In this document: one piece after another, positions 7,352-15,043 of the stretch
Layout: each line of letters starts with the position of its first letter
How positions within the stretch are numbered: position 1 is the stretch's first letter
Assembly: GCF_020026455.1 (NCBI RefSeq)
Contig: NZ_JAHHQJ010000021.1
Span: 1-17,146, forward strand
Direction: 5' to 3'
Length of the DNA: 17,146 bases
From: Alistipes sp.
GTDB taxonomy: Bacteria; Bacteroidota; Bacteroidia; Bacteroidales; Rikenellaceae
Program-made: the position numbers and the translations under genes
Notes under the pieces: model-generated
Seen by the model: the letters and a program-made list of their open reading frames with translations, nothing else
What the model was told of the DNA's origin: nothing
Databases searched by the model: none

Positions 7352-8236
7352 ATGAATTTGCGAGCGAAAATAGTGGTCGCGGCGAGTGTGCTGCTGTTGG
7401 CGGGTTGCCGGGAGCTGCCGCGTTATTTTGCCGGAACCACGACCATTGCGCGGGCCGGAGGTAAGGACCTGCGGCAGAGCGACGTGCGCTCGGTGGTCCC
7501 GCAGGGGCTTTCGGGCGACGACAGCGCGGCCTTCATGAAGGTCTACATCGACCGATGGGTGCTCAGGCAGCTCAAGCTCCAAGAGGCGGAGACCCTCTTT
7601 TCCTCTTCGGCGGGCGACATCGACAAGATGGTGGAGGAGTACCGTCAGGCGCTGCTGATCCGCCAGTTGGACCAGCATTATGTCGACCGTTCGATCGACA
7701 CGGTGTTCACTGCCGACGAGATCGCGGCCTACTACAACACCCACAAGGCCGACTTCAAGCTCGACCGCACGATCGTCAAGGGGCGCATCGTCCGTTTCGG
7801 CGAGGAGTATCGGCTGGCTGCGAAACTCAAGACGCTGATGGGCGCCAGATCGGAGGTGCAGCAGCAGGATTTCAGGGACATCTGTGCGAAGAACGATTTC
7901 ACGGTGAGCGACTTCCGCGACCAGTGGATCGATTTCCCGGAGTTTTTGAGCTACCTGCCGACGCTGCGTTCGCAGAGCTACGATTCGGTGCTGGCGAGCA
8001 GTGCCGTGCAGGAGATGCGAGACAGCCATGCGCGCTATTATTTCCAGATCGATGCTGTGCTGCGCGAGGGTGAGCCGATTCCGCTCGAGCGGCTGCGGGG
8101 CACGATCCGCCGCATCCTGTTCAATCAGCGCAAGGGCGAGATCATCCGCGCACACGAGGAGGAACTTTGCACCCGGGCCGCGGAGACGGGCAAGGTGAAG
8201 ATTTTCGCCGACGAGAAACCGAAGAAAGACGAATAA
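7352..8236 (+). CDS. SurA-like periplasmic lipoprotein without a recognisable PPIase domain
   Basis: The ATG at 7352 opens a lipoprotein signal (MNLRAKIVVAASVLLLAGC) with the lipobox cysteine at residue 19; longer in-frame starts run into the CPBP gene. The mature protein (294 residues in all) is largely helical. It carries a SurA-type chaperone segment at about 60-150 (VYIDRWVLRQLKLQEAE, then VEEYRQALLIRQLDQHYV and FTADEIAAYYNTHKADFKL). The usual parvulin motifs (an HILL-type strand and a final GFH) are absent, so it is probably a chaperone or partner rather than an isomerase. It precedes surA by 25 bases and likely assists outer-membrane protein assembly with it. Annotation pipelines may call it a peptidyl-prolyl isomerase by family resemblance. 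Confidence 0.75.
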   Translation: MNLRAKIVVAASVLLLAGCRELPRYFAGTTTIARAGGKDLRQSDVRSVVPQGLSGDDSAAFMKVYIDRWVLRQLKLQEAETLFSSSAGDIDKMVEEYRQALLIRQLDQHYVDRSIDTVFTADEIAAYYNTHKADFKLDRTIVKGRIVRFGEEYRLAAKLKTLMGARSEVQQQDFRDICAKNDFTVSDFRDQWIDFPEFLSYLPTLRSQSYDSVLASSAVQEMRDSHARYYFQIDAVLREGEPIPLERLRGTIRRILFNQRKGEIIRAHEEELCTRAAETGKVKIFADEKPKKDE

Positions 8237-8261
8237 AAATAAAACGATAAACGAAACCAAG

Positions 8262-9668
8262 ATGTTGAAAAAAGCTATGATGGCCGCGGCGCTCGCCCTG
8301 TTGTTCGCAGGCGCCCTGGCGCAGAAACGGCAGGTGATGCTCGACAAGGTGGTGGCCGTGGTGGGCGGATCGTCGATCCTCTACTCCGAGGTCGACGACT
8401 ATGCGCGCCAGCTGACGGAACAGCGCCGTCAGGAAGGTTACACCTCCGACCGCGACCCGATGAATGAGGCGCTCGAAGCCCTGATGACCCAGAAGCTGCT
8501 CTACAACCAGGCCCAGATCGACTCGGTGAAGGTCAACGACGCCGACATCATGGCGCGCGTCGAGGAGCAGGTGCAGCAGATGGTCGAGACCGAGGGGTCG
8601 ATCCCCCAGCTCGAAGCCAAGCACCACATGCCGATCTTCAACATCCGCGAGATCATGCGCCAGCGTTACGAGGAGCAGGCCTATGCCAACTCCATGCAGA
8701 GCGAGGTGGTCGGCAAGGTGTCGGTGATTCCGGGCGAGGTGGAGCGTTTCTACAAGTCGATCTCCAAAGACAGCCTGCCGCTCGTCGCCGACCAGTATGT
8801 CTACGCGCAGATCACCAAGTTCCCCAAATCGATGACCGCAGCCAAGCAGCGTACGCGCGAGCGGCTGATCGACATGCGCGAACGCGTGATCACGGGCAAG
8901 GCCAAGTTCGAGAACCTCGCCCGCATGTATTCGCAGGACCCCGGCACGATGATGCGCGGCGGTGAGATGGATCCCTCGACGATCGAGCAACTCGATCCCG
9001 CATTCGGTGCGGCGCTGGAGAAGATGCGCTCCGGCCAGATCTCCGAGGTGGTCGAGTCGCAGTACGGTTTCCACATCATCCAGCTTTTGGACAAGCGCGG
9101 GCGGCTCTACCATTTCCGCCACATCCTGCTGCGTCCGGTCTATACGACCGAGGAGTTGGGTGCTTCACTCAATACGCTCGACAGCCTGGTGCAGATGATC
9201 CGCAAGGATTCGATCACCTTCGAGCGGGCCGCGTTGCTCCATTCGGACGACGCGCAGTCGAAGATGAACGGCGGTATCGTCTCGAACCACGACATCCTGG
9301 AGCGGTTCAACGCCTTCGATGCCAAACTGACCGTCACGAAGTTCCTCAAGGAGGATTTCGGCCGTTTCAAGAGCCTGGATGACTACAATGCCCTGAGCCG
9401 GCTGGAGCCCGGCGAGATCTCGGATGCCTACCTCACCGAAGACATGCTCGGCAACCAGATGGCCAAGATCGTCAAACTGGTCCGGGTGATCCCCACGCAT
9501 ACGGCTTCGCTCAACGAGGACTACCTGCGGCTGGAGGAGATGGCCTTGCAGGACAAGCAGGATCGGGTCTTCAAGGAGTGGCTTTCGAAGAAGATCGAGG
9601 GCATGTATGTCTACATCTCGCCCGAATTCCGCGACGGGGAGTTCGAGAACAAACTCTGGGTGAAATAG
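8262..9668 (+). CDS. surA: SurA-type periplasmic chaperone / peptidyl-prolyl isomerase with two parvulin domains
   Basis: SurA escorts unfolded outer-membrane proteins across the periplasm to the BAM complex. The 468-residue protein has a signal peptide (MLKKAMMAAALALLFAGALA). A SurA N-terminal chaperone domain follows at about 26-165 (DKVVAVVGGSSILYSEVD at its start). Two parvulin-like domains come next at about 176-278 and 283-408, then a C-terminal helix that packs with the chaperone domain. Parvulin 1 keeps GGEM (233-236) and YGFHIIQLL (268-276) but has AQIT instead of the first HIL-type strand. Parvulin 2 starts with FRHILL (H287) but lacks the final GFH. It lies 25 bp after the lipoprotein gene and only 3 bases before the ostA-like gene, so the three are surely co-transcribed. 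Confidence 0.92.
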   Translation: MLKKAMMAAALALLFAGALAQKRQVMLDKVVAVVGGSSILYSEVDDYARQLTEQRRQEGYTSDRDPMNEALEALMTQKLLYNQAQIDSVKVNDADIMARVEEQVQQMVETEGSIPQLEAKHHMPIFNIREIMRQRYEEQAYANSMQSEVVGKVSVIPGEVERFYKSISKDSLPLVADQYVYAQITKFPKSMTAAKQRTRERLIDMRERVITGKAKFENLARMYSQDPGTMMRGGEMDPSTIEQLDPAFGAALEKMRSGQISEVVESQYGFHIIQLLDKRGRLYHFRHILLRPVYTTEELGASLNTLDSLVQMIRKDSITFERAALLHSDDAQSKMNGGIVSNHDILERFNAFDAKLTVTKFLKEDFGRFKSLDDYNALSRLEPGEISDAYLTEDMLGNQMAKIVKLVRVIPTHTASLNEDYLRLEEMALQDKQDRVFKEWLSKKIEGMYVYISPEFRDGEFENKLWVK

Positions 9669-9671
9669 ACC

Positions 9672-12074
9672 GTGCGCAGGTTCTTGTCCATAGCCGTAGT
9701 GGTGCTGGCCGCCGCCGCAGTCGCGGCGCGCAGCGGCATGCAGGCTCCGGAGGGTGAGAAAAAACTCATCGACCTCAAGTCGGACCTGATGGGGCCCGTC
9801 GCCCCGGGCGATTCGGTGGTTTTCCTGGTGGGGAACTTCGCCGCACAGCACAACGGGGCCGTCATCACGTGCGACTCGGCCGTGCGCTACTCGGACATGC
9901 GCATCGAGTTTTTCGGCAATGTGCTGATCAACAAGAATACCACCTATATTTATGGTGACAGGGCCGAGTACGACGGTGATCTGAACGAGGCGCGGGTCTA
10001 CTCCGACATCATCAAGGTCGTTGACGGCGACGCCACGCTCTATACCTATAAGTTCCTGTTCAATACCAAGGAGAACGTCGGCGAATTTGCCGACGGCGGG
10101 GTGATGCTCAACCGCGAGAATCTGCTCGAAGCGGTGCGGGGCTACTACTATGCCGACACGAAGGAACTGATCGCCGTCGACAGCGTCGAGATGCGCAACG
10201 ACGAATACGAACTCAAGGGCGATTCGGTGGTGTACAACATGGCTACCGACAACGCCTTTTTCTTCGACCGCACCAACATCTGGAACAAGGACGGAGACTA
10301 CCTCTATGCCGACCGCGGGGCCTACGACAAGGCCGATACGCTCTATATCGTGACGCGCAACGGCTATATCCTGACCGAAAAGCAGGAGATCTGGAGCGAC
10401 AGCCTCCATTACTACCGTGCCGAGGACCATGTGATCCTGCGGCGTGACCTGCAGCTGGACGATGCCGAACATAAGGTGATTGCCTTCGGCGACTATGGCG
10501 AGTATTGGAAGGAACCGGGGAATGCACTCCTCACGCGCCGTCCCGCGGTGGTGAGCTACGATCTTTCGCAGGGCGACTCGCTGTTCATGCGTGCCGACTC
10601 GATGTTCCTCTTCACGATCAACGAAAATGCACGGCGCCGGGCCGCTGCCGCTGCCAAAGCCGATTCGCTGGCGCGGCTGAAAACCGATTCCGCCCTCCTC
10701 GGAACAGCTCATACTGCGGACGGGGAGCTTCGCGGAGATCCGTCCGGGGCGGATTCGCTCGGGCCTGACGGCCTTCCGGTGCTCGGCGATTCGCCGGACG
10801 GGGCCGCAGGGCTGGATTCGCTGGCCCGGCAGGAGGAGGCCGATTCGTTGGCCGTTCCGGCTGTCGATCCGCTCGACACGCTGGTCGGCGATGCCCGGAA
10901 AGCCTACCTCAAGGAGCAGGCCGCCAAGTTGAAGGCGGCGCAAAAGGCCGCTGCCGCCAAAGCCAAGAAGGAACGGCTGGAGGAGATCGCCAAAAAACGG
11001 CAGGAGAAGATGACGGCCAAACTACTGGCCCAGAAGGAGCGGGAGGAGCGGCGTCTGGCTGCGCGCAGACTCAAGGCCGAGTCGAAACTCCGTGCCCGTC
11101 AGGCCCGTGCCGCGCGTAAAGGCAAGGTGATTCCGGTCGACTCCACGGCCCTGCGCGAGATCGATTCGCTGATCGCCCGCAACGACCGGGAGATGGATTC
11201 GCTGCTGTTGCAGTTGGGCGATTCGCTGGCCGCCGACTCGCTGGCGATGCAGATTCCGGCCGACTCGGTCGATTCGCTGACCGATTCCGCCGACTCGATC
11301 TACCGCCTGATGAAGGGATTCCGCAATGTGCGCATTTTCCGGTCCGATTTCCAGGCCGTATGCGACTCGATGACGGCCCTCAGCACCGATTCGACGATCC
11401 ATCTTTACATCAACCCCGTGCTGTGGAACCAGGGCAATCAGATCACCTCCGATGTGATGGATATTTTCACCGAGAAGCAGCAGATCACGCGTGCTGAGTT
11501 CGTCGGTACTCCGATGATGGTCTCGCAGCTCGATACGCTCCATTACAACCAGGTGGCGGGCAAGCAGATGACGGCGTGGTTTCGCGACAACCGGATCTAC
11601 CGCAACGACGTGAACGGCAATGCCCAGACGATCTACTACATGCAGGATGGCGAGCCGCCCCAGATCACGGGCATGGGTGTGATCGAGAGCGGCGACTGTT
11701 CGTTCTATATCGAGGACCAGCAGGTTGTGACGATCGTCTACCGCAAGGACCCCGACTGGCACATCTATCCGATGGACAAGATCCCCGCCGATCAGGATCT
11801 TTACCTCAAGGGGTTCAAGTGGGAGGGCGCACGGCGTCCGACGCAGCGGGAGGTCTTCGACCGCAGGATCCGTCCTTCGCAGCGCGAGGAGAAGAGACGT
11901 CTGGCCCATCCGGATTTCCCGCTCCTGAAAGCCCTCGAGGAGCACAAGAAGCAGTTGATCGGCGAGCGCCGTTGGCTCGACCGCAACGATCAGGTCGATG
12001 CCGCCACCGTGGAGTGGATGCGGATGCTGGGCTTCGAGGTGGGGCAGCCGCGGGAATCGGGACCCAAGCTCTGA
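9672..12074 (+). CDS. OstA/LptA-like periplasmic protein with a long DSL-repeat and basic-helix insertion
   Basis: OstA/LptA-type beta-jellyroll repeats normally bridge LPS transport between inner and outer membrane. The start is a GTG at 9672, three bases after the surA stop, and opens a signal peptide (RRFLSIAVVVLAAAAVAA). Residues about 35-320 show repeated OstA strands (VITCDSAVRYSDMRIEFFGNV, with later ADRAEY-type units such as IYGDRAEYDG and LYADRGAYDK). About 329-545 is a low-complexity insertion: DSL motifs flank a strongly basic Lys/Arg/Ala/Glu helix at about 410-482. OstA-like strands resume at about 550-720 (IFRSDFQAVCDSMTA, TAWFRDNRIYRN). The C-terminal 80 residues are charged helices with no beta-barrel or terminal aromatic, so it is not LptD. 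E. coli LptA has 185 residues; this one has 800. Confidence 0.85.
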   Translation: MRRFLSIAVVVLAAAAVAARSGMQAPEGEKKLIDLKSDLMGPVAPGDSVVFLVGNFAAQHNGAVITCDSAVRYSDMRIEFFGNVLINKNTTYIYGDRAEYDGDLNEARVYSDIIKVVDGDATLYTYKFLFNTKENVGEFADGGVMLNRENLLEAVRGYYYADTKELIAVDSVEMRNDEYELKGDSVVYNMATDNAFFFDRTNIWNKDGDYLYADRGAYDKADTLYIVTRNGYILTEKQEIWSDSLHYYRAEDHVILRRDLQLDDAEHKVIAFGDYGEYWKEPGNALLTRRPAVVSYDLSQGDSLFMRADSMFLFTINENARRRAAAAAKADSLARLKTDSALLGTAHTADGELRGDPSGADSLGPDGLPVLGDSPDGAAGLDSLARQEEADSLAVPAVDPLDTLVGDARKAYLKEQAAKLKAAQKAAAAKAKKERLEEIAKKRQEKMTAKLLAQKEREERRLAARRLKAESKLRARQARAARKGKVIPVDSTALREIDSLIARNDREMDSLLLQLGDSLAADSLAMQIPADSVDSLTDSADSIYRLMKGFRNVRIFRSDFQAVCDSMTALSTDSTIHLYINPVLWNQGNQITSDVMDIFTEKQQITRAEFVGTPMMVSQLDTLHYNQVAGKQMTAWFRDNRIYRNDVNGNAQTIYYMQDGEPPQITGMGVIESGDCSFYIEDQQVVTIVYRKDPDWHIYPMDKIPADQDLYLKGFKWEGARRPTQREVFDRRIRPSQREEKRRLAHPDFPLLKALEEHKKQLIGERRWLDRNDQVDAATVEWMRMLGFEVGQPRESGPKL

Positions 12075-12082
12075 AAAATCGG

Positions 12083-12121
12083 AAAAAGGTGAAAGGACGC
12101 AAGACTTTTCACCCTTTTTTG
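12083..12121 (+). terminator. Intrinsic terminator of the surA-ostA operon
   Basis: The stem GGTGAAA (12088-12094) pairs with TTTCACC (12107-12113), with extra A-T pairs on both sides, and is followed by a run of six T. It starts 9 bp after the ostA-like stop. Its U-tract lies immediately upstream of the predicted NUDIX promoter, so terminator and promoter regions overlap. Confidence 0.8.
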
Positions 12122-12124
12122 TGC

Positions 12125-12132
12125 TATTTTTG
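12125..12132 (+). promoter_or_regulatory. Promoter -7 element upstream of the NUDIX gene
   Basis: TATTTTTG matches the Bacteroidetes -7 consensus. The T-rich terminator just upstream occupies the -33 region, without a clear TTG. Transcription from here would give a leader of about 160 nt before the chosen NUDIX start. The leader can form two short hairpins (GCCCG/CGGGC near 12180-12200 and TCCGG/CCGGA near 12240-12253). Confidence 0.5.
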
Positions 12133-12297
12133 CAATCGGTTAGTCGTCGCCCTCCCTTTTCCAATGGAGAGAAGTCGGATCGCCCGGCCGATCGGGCCCG
12201 GGGACTCGATCTGGATATGAGGGCTGCCCGGCACGGTTTCCGGATCGCCGGAGAGAGGGGACGGCCGCCGGCATCTGCATCCGTAACTATTTCCGAT

Positions 12298-12798
12298 ATG
12301 AACAGCGATAACAGCGAAGAGATCTTTCCCGTGGTCGACACGGCGGGAAACGTCGTCGGCAAAGCCACGCGTGGCGAGTGTCACGGCGGGTCGATGCTGC
12401 TGCACCCGGTGGTGCATCTCCATGTTTTCAATACGCGCGGCGAACTCTATCTGCAGAAACGGCCCGCCTGGAAGGACATTCAGCCCGGGCGTTGGGACAC
12501 GGCTGTGGGCGGACATGTGGACTACGGCGAGACGATTGGCCAAGCCCTGCGGCGCGAGGTGCGCGAGGAGCTGTGCATCACGGAGTTTGTGCCCGAGGTG
12601 GTTGCAGTCTATCCGTTCCGCTCGGAGCGCGAATACGAACTGGTCCATGTCTTTCGCACGGTCTACGACGGGGAGGTTCGTCCGAGCGGAGAACTCGACG
12701 GCGGGCGTTTCTGGTCTCTGGACGAAATCCGCGAAAACCTCGGACACGGGGTTTTTACTCCCAATTTCGAAGGCGAGGTCGGATTGATTCTCGGCTGA
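12298..12798 (+). CDS. NUDIX hydrolase
   Basis: NUDIX enzymes hydrolyse nucleoside diphosphates linked to another moiety; the substrate of this one is unknown. With the ATG at 12298 the protein has 166 residues and begins MNSDNSEEIFPVVD, the natural start of the fold. An in-frame ATG at 12217 would add a Gly/Arg-rich stretch with no fold, so I did not use it. The NUDIX box spans residues 72-94: GHVDYGE (72-78) and REVREELC (86-93), with metal-binding E87, E90 and E91 intact. The last consensus glycine is Cys (C93). The motif LYLQKRPAWKDIQPGRWD (51-68) resembles the IDI/YfcD-like subgroup. It is separated from the ostA-like gene by a terminator, so it is probably a single-gene transcript. It runs convergently with the transporter gene to its right. 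Confidence 0.9.
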   Translation: MNSDNSEEIFPVVDTAGNVVGKATRGECHGGSMLLHPVVHLHVFNTRGELYLQKRPAWKDIQPGRWDTAVGGHVDYGETIGQALRREVREELCITEFVPEVVAVYPFRSEREYELVHVFRTVYDGEVRPSGELDGGRFWSLDEIRENLGHGVFTPNFEGEVGLILG

Positions 12799-13038
12799 TC
12801 CCCCGATTTACGCCGGCTTCGTTGCAGGGCTTTGCTGAGGGGGGCGGAGTTTTCGGTTGGGGGCTTCCGTTCTTTTGGAACTTCGGGACTTCGGGACTTC
12901 GGGCTTTTCTGGGCTTTTTGGGCTTTCTGGGCTTTCTGGGCTTCGGCTCTTGGCTCGCGGTCAAGGGGATGGTTGCGGTCGGGGACGGATCCCGGGCTTC
13001 GGGCACGGGAGTGCTTCAGTCCGCGCTCCGGAGGGCGG
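12799..13038. other. Convergent intergenic region
   Basis: Apart from the minisatellite this gap holds a GC-rich palindrome next to the transporter stop (CCGC-G-CTCCGGAG-G-GCGG, 13021-13038) and a CCCGGGCTTCGGGC hairpin just left of it. Neither has a U-tract, so they are at best rho-dependent or structural transcript ends. No gene is supported on either strand. Confidence 0.5.
12879..12946. repeat. Minisatellite: three GACTTCGG units then four or five GGGCTTTCT-type units
   Basis: Three 8-bp units (GACTTCGG, the first as AACTTCGG) run from 12879 to 12902. Degenerate 9- to 10-bp units follow: GGGCTTTTCT, GGGCTTTTT, GGGCTTTCT, GGGCTTTCT and a final GGGCTTCGG. The array lies in the 240-bp gap between the convergent NUDIX and transporter genes. 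It yields repetitive peptides (LGF, FWA or KPR units) in several frames, none of which looks like a real protein. It is probably a slippage-prone spacer; a transcription-end role is possible. Confidence 0.8.
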
Positions 13039-14700
13039 TTACAGCACCAGCATCAGCATCACCTGGATGATGATCACGCGCAGGAACATGCACACGGGGT
13101 AGACCGTGGCATAGGATACGGAGGGGTTGTCGCCTTCGATCGTGTCGTTCACGTAGTTGAGAGCCATCGGGTTGGCCATGCTGCCGCACAGCAGTCCCGC
13201 GACCGATCCGAAGTCAACCTTCAGCACCCGCAGGGCGAACAGCCCGACCAGCACCACTGGGACGAACGTCAGCGCCAAGCCGATGCCGAGCCACAGGACC
13301 CCTTCGGGGCGCATGACGGTCTCGAAGAAGTGGGTTCCGGCGTCCAGCCCGAGGCATGCGAGGTACATCGAAAGGCCCAGTGCGCGTAGCATCAGGTTGG
13401 CGCTCTGGGTGGTGTAGGTGATCATGTGGAGCCGGGGGCCGAATGTGCCGATCAGGATGCCGACGATGATCGGACCGCCCGCAAGGCCAAGTTTCACGGG
13501 AATCGAAATCCCGGGGATTGCCACGGGAATGCTTCCCAGCGTGAGGCCGAGGATCAGACCGATGAATACCGCCGCGAGGTTGGGTTCGTTGAGGCTCTTG
13601 ACGGCGTTGCCGAGGATTTTCCCCACGTTGCGGATCGCCTCCGCTTCGCCCACCACGGTCAGGCGGTCGCCCAGCTGCAGGCGCAGGTCGGGGGTGGCAA
13701 GCAGTTGCACGCCCGAGCGGTATACGCGGCTGATGTTGATGCCGAAGGTGTTCCGCAGGCGCAGCTGCGAGAGTTTCTTGCCGTTGATTTCGGGACGCGT
13801 CACGAGGATGCGCTGCGAGATGAGCTGGCTGTCGACGGAGTTCCAGTCGATGTTTTCCGTGTTCCAGTCCTTGGTCTCCTGCTCACCGAATATCAGCCGC
13901 AGGGCATCGGCTTCGCCGGGGGTGGTGATGACCAGGATCACGTCGTTCTCCTGGAGGGTCTTGTCCGACGTGGGGATCGAAACCCGTCCGTTGCGCCACA
14001 GGCGCGAAATAACGAAGCGGTGGTGGCTCTGCGTCGCGATTTCGTGAACGCTCTTGCCGAAGACCGCGGGATTGGTGAGGTGGTAGCTGGCGATGAAGAC
14101 GTTCTTGCGGTGCTCGGCATCGGGACCCGGCATGTCGCAGGGGCGCACGAAGAGCTTGCGCAGGAAGACTACGGCCAGGATGACGCCCGCGACGCCCAAC
14201 GGGTAGGTCACGGCACAACTCAACGCCGCTCCGTTGGCGTCGATGCCCATTTGTTGCAGCGTCTGCTGCGCGGCACCCAGTGCCGGGGTGTTGGTCGTCG
14301 CGCCGCACAGAATACCCGACATGTCGGGCATCGAGACCCCGAAGGCATAGCTCATGGCCATGGCCATGGCCGTTCCGAGCAGCACGATGGCGATGGCGGG
14401 CGAGACGAGCCGCAGTCCGTCGGCGCGCATCGAACTGAAGAAACCCGGCCCGACCTGCAGTCCGAGGGCGTAGACGAAGATCACCAGTCCGAAACTCTCG
14501 GCATAGGTCAGCATCGCCGGGTCGAGCGAGAGTCCGAAATGTCCGGCCAGAATGCCGACAAAAAAGATGAAGGCCGTTCCGAGCGAGATGCCGAAAAAGT
14601 GGATCTTTCCCAGTCCGATACCGATCGTCGAGATGAGTGAAATCACCACGACGGCCTGCAAAGCCGAGTGCTCGACGAGCAAATCTTTAAGCCATTCCAT
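13039..14700 (-). CDS. YidE/AspT-family transporter with two central RCK_C (TrkA-C) domains
   Basis: This family (aspartate:alanine exchanger-like, with the YidE/YbjL duplication) consists of polytopic secondary transporters; the substrate cannot be read from the sequence. The 553-residue protein has two homologous membrane halves. The N-half is about 1-185 with motif GILCGATTNTPALG (129-142). The C-half is about 373-553 with GLLCGSMANPMALN in the matching position. Between them are two RCK_C regulatory domains at about 205-275 and 290-365 (IPTSDKTLQENDVILVIT; ATPDLRLQLGDRLTVVG), which usually bind small ligands. The start ATG at 14700 follows a consensus promoter by about 24 bases. It is a single gene, convergent with the NUDIX gene. 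An export role for an organic acid or amino acid is a guess. Confidence 0.92.
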   Translation of the reverse strand: MEWLKDLLVEHSALQAVVVISLISTIGIGLGKIHFFGISLGTAFIFFVGILAGHFGLSLDPAMLTYAESFGLVIFVYALGLQVGPGFFSSMRADGLRLVSPAIAIVLLGTAMAMAMSYAFGVSMPDMSGILCGATTNTPALGAAQQTLQQMGIDANGAALSCAVTYPLGVAGVILAVVFLRKLFVRPCDMPGPDAEHRKNVFIASYHLTNPAVFGKSVHEIATQSHHRFVISRLWRNGRVSIPTSDKTLQENDVILVITTPGEADALRLIFGEQETKDWNTENIDWNSVDSQLISQRILVTRPEINGKKLSQLRLRNTFGINISRVYRSGVQLLATPDLRLQLGDRLTVVGEAEAIRNVGKILGNAVKSLNEPNLAAVFIGLILGLTLGSIPVAIPGISIPVKLGLAGGPIIVGILIGTFGPRLHMITYTTQSANLMLRALGLSMYLACLGLDAGTHFFETVMRPEGVLWLGIGLALTFVPVVLVGLFALRVLKVDFGSVAGLLCGSMANPMALNYVNDTIEGDNPSVSYATVYPVCMFLRVIIIQVMLMLVL

Positions 14701-14723
14701 CTGTTTATCTGTTGAAGCCGTTG

Positions 14724-14731
14724 CAAAAGTA
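14724..14731 (-). promoter_or_regulatory. Promoter -7 element of the transporter gene
   Basis: The minus strand reads TACTTTTG, matching TAnnTTTG, 23 bases upstream of the transporter ATG. The upstream sequence is AT-rich but lacks a well-placed TTG. Confidence 0.55.
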
Positions 14732-14858
14732 GGTCAAATTTTCCGGATTGCCGCTTTTTTGCAGAACGAAAAGTGGCCCGTATGTGTCCGGGCGTATTAT
14801 TTTGCCTTTTCGGGGTATGACATTTTGGTCGAGACTTATTACAAAAACGTCCTGCCTG

Positions 14859-14888
14859 TTGTGAGTTGGGATAATTTTCCTATTTTTG
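14859..14888 (+). promoter_or_regulatory. Complete Bacteroidetes-type promoter with no protein gene behind it
   Basis: TTG at 14859-14861, 19 bases of spacer, then TATTTTTG at 14881-14888: both elements match the Bacteroidetes consensus at near-ideal spacing. Downstream there is only a six-codon reading frame (ATG at 14900) and then a hairpin-rich stretch. The promoter therefore suggests a small RNA. Confidence 0.55.
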
Positions 14889-14894
14889 TATTAC

Positions 14895-15043
14895 TGGGAT
14901 GAACACAGATCATCAGTGACGCACGAAGGACTTTTTTGCCGGAGAAAGTTCGGGTTCCAATCCGGTAGCCGCCTGGATTCTTCAGGGACTTGTTGGTCCG
15001 GGTAGCAGCGTTGGTGACCGTTTCGGTCACCTTCGTTGTTTCA
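14895..15043 (+). ncRNA. Candidate small RNA (unidentified)
   Basis: Downstream of the promoter at 14859-14888 the plus strand can form a series of local hairpins. They are GGACTTT/AAAGTTC (14928-14951), CCTGGA/TTCAGG (14972-14986), GGAC/GTCC (14986-14999) and a perfect 7-bp stem GGTGACC/GGTCACC with a 5-base loop (15013-15031). The last is followed by a moderately T-rich tail and could act as a terminator. I matched it to no known family: it lacks the tmRNA, RNase P, SRP RNA and common riboswitch signatures. The ends are estimates. The whole 14701-15192 gap has no convincing protein gene. Confidence 0.35.

Noticed and set aside
9866..9871. CACGTG core resembling a ParB parS site
   Set aside because: The flanks do not form the 16-bp parS palindrome, and it lies inside the ostA-like coding sequence.
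9165..10943. 592-codon open frame on the minus strand
   Set aside because: It runs antisense across the surA/ostA-like boundary. The plus-strand genes have signal peptides and family motifs; this one has none.
12879..12946. CRISPR-like array
   Set aside because: Units are 8-10 bp in direct tandem with no spacers, which is a minisatellite. No cas genes are present.
13426..14640. 404-codon plus-strand frame opposite the transporter
   Set aside because: It is a shadow of the transporter gene, and the translation is charged low-complexity sequence.
14936..14970. Resemblance to an RNase P RNA element (GGAGAAAGTTCGGGTTCC) and to a tRNA T arm
   Set aside because: The matching distal P4 strand of RNase P is absent. 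The T-arm stem does not pair over five bases and no acceptor or anticodon arm exists.
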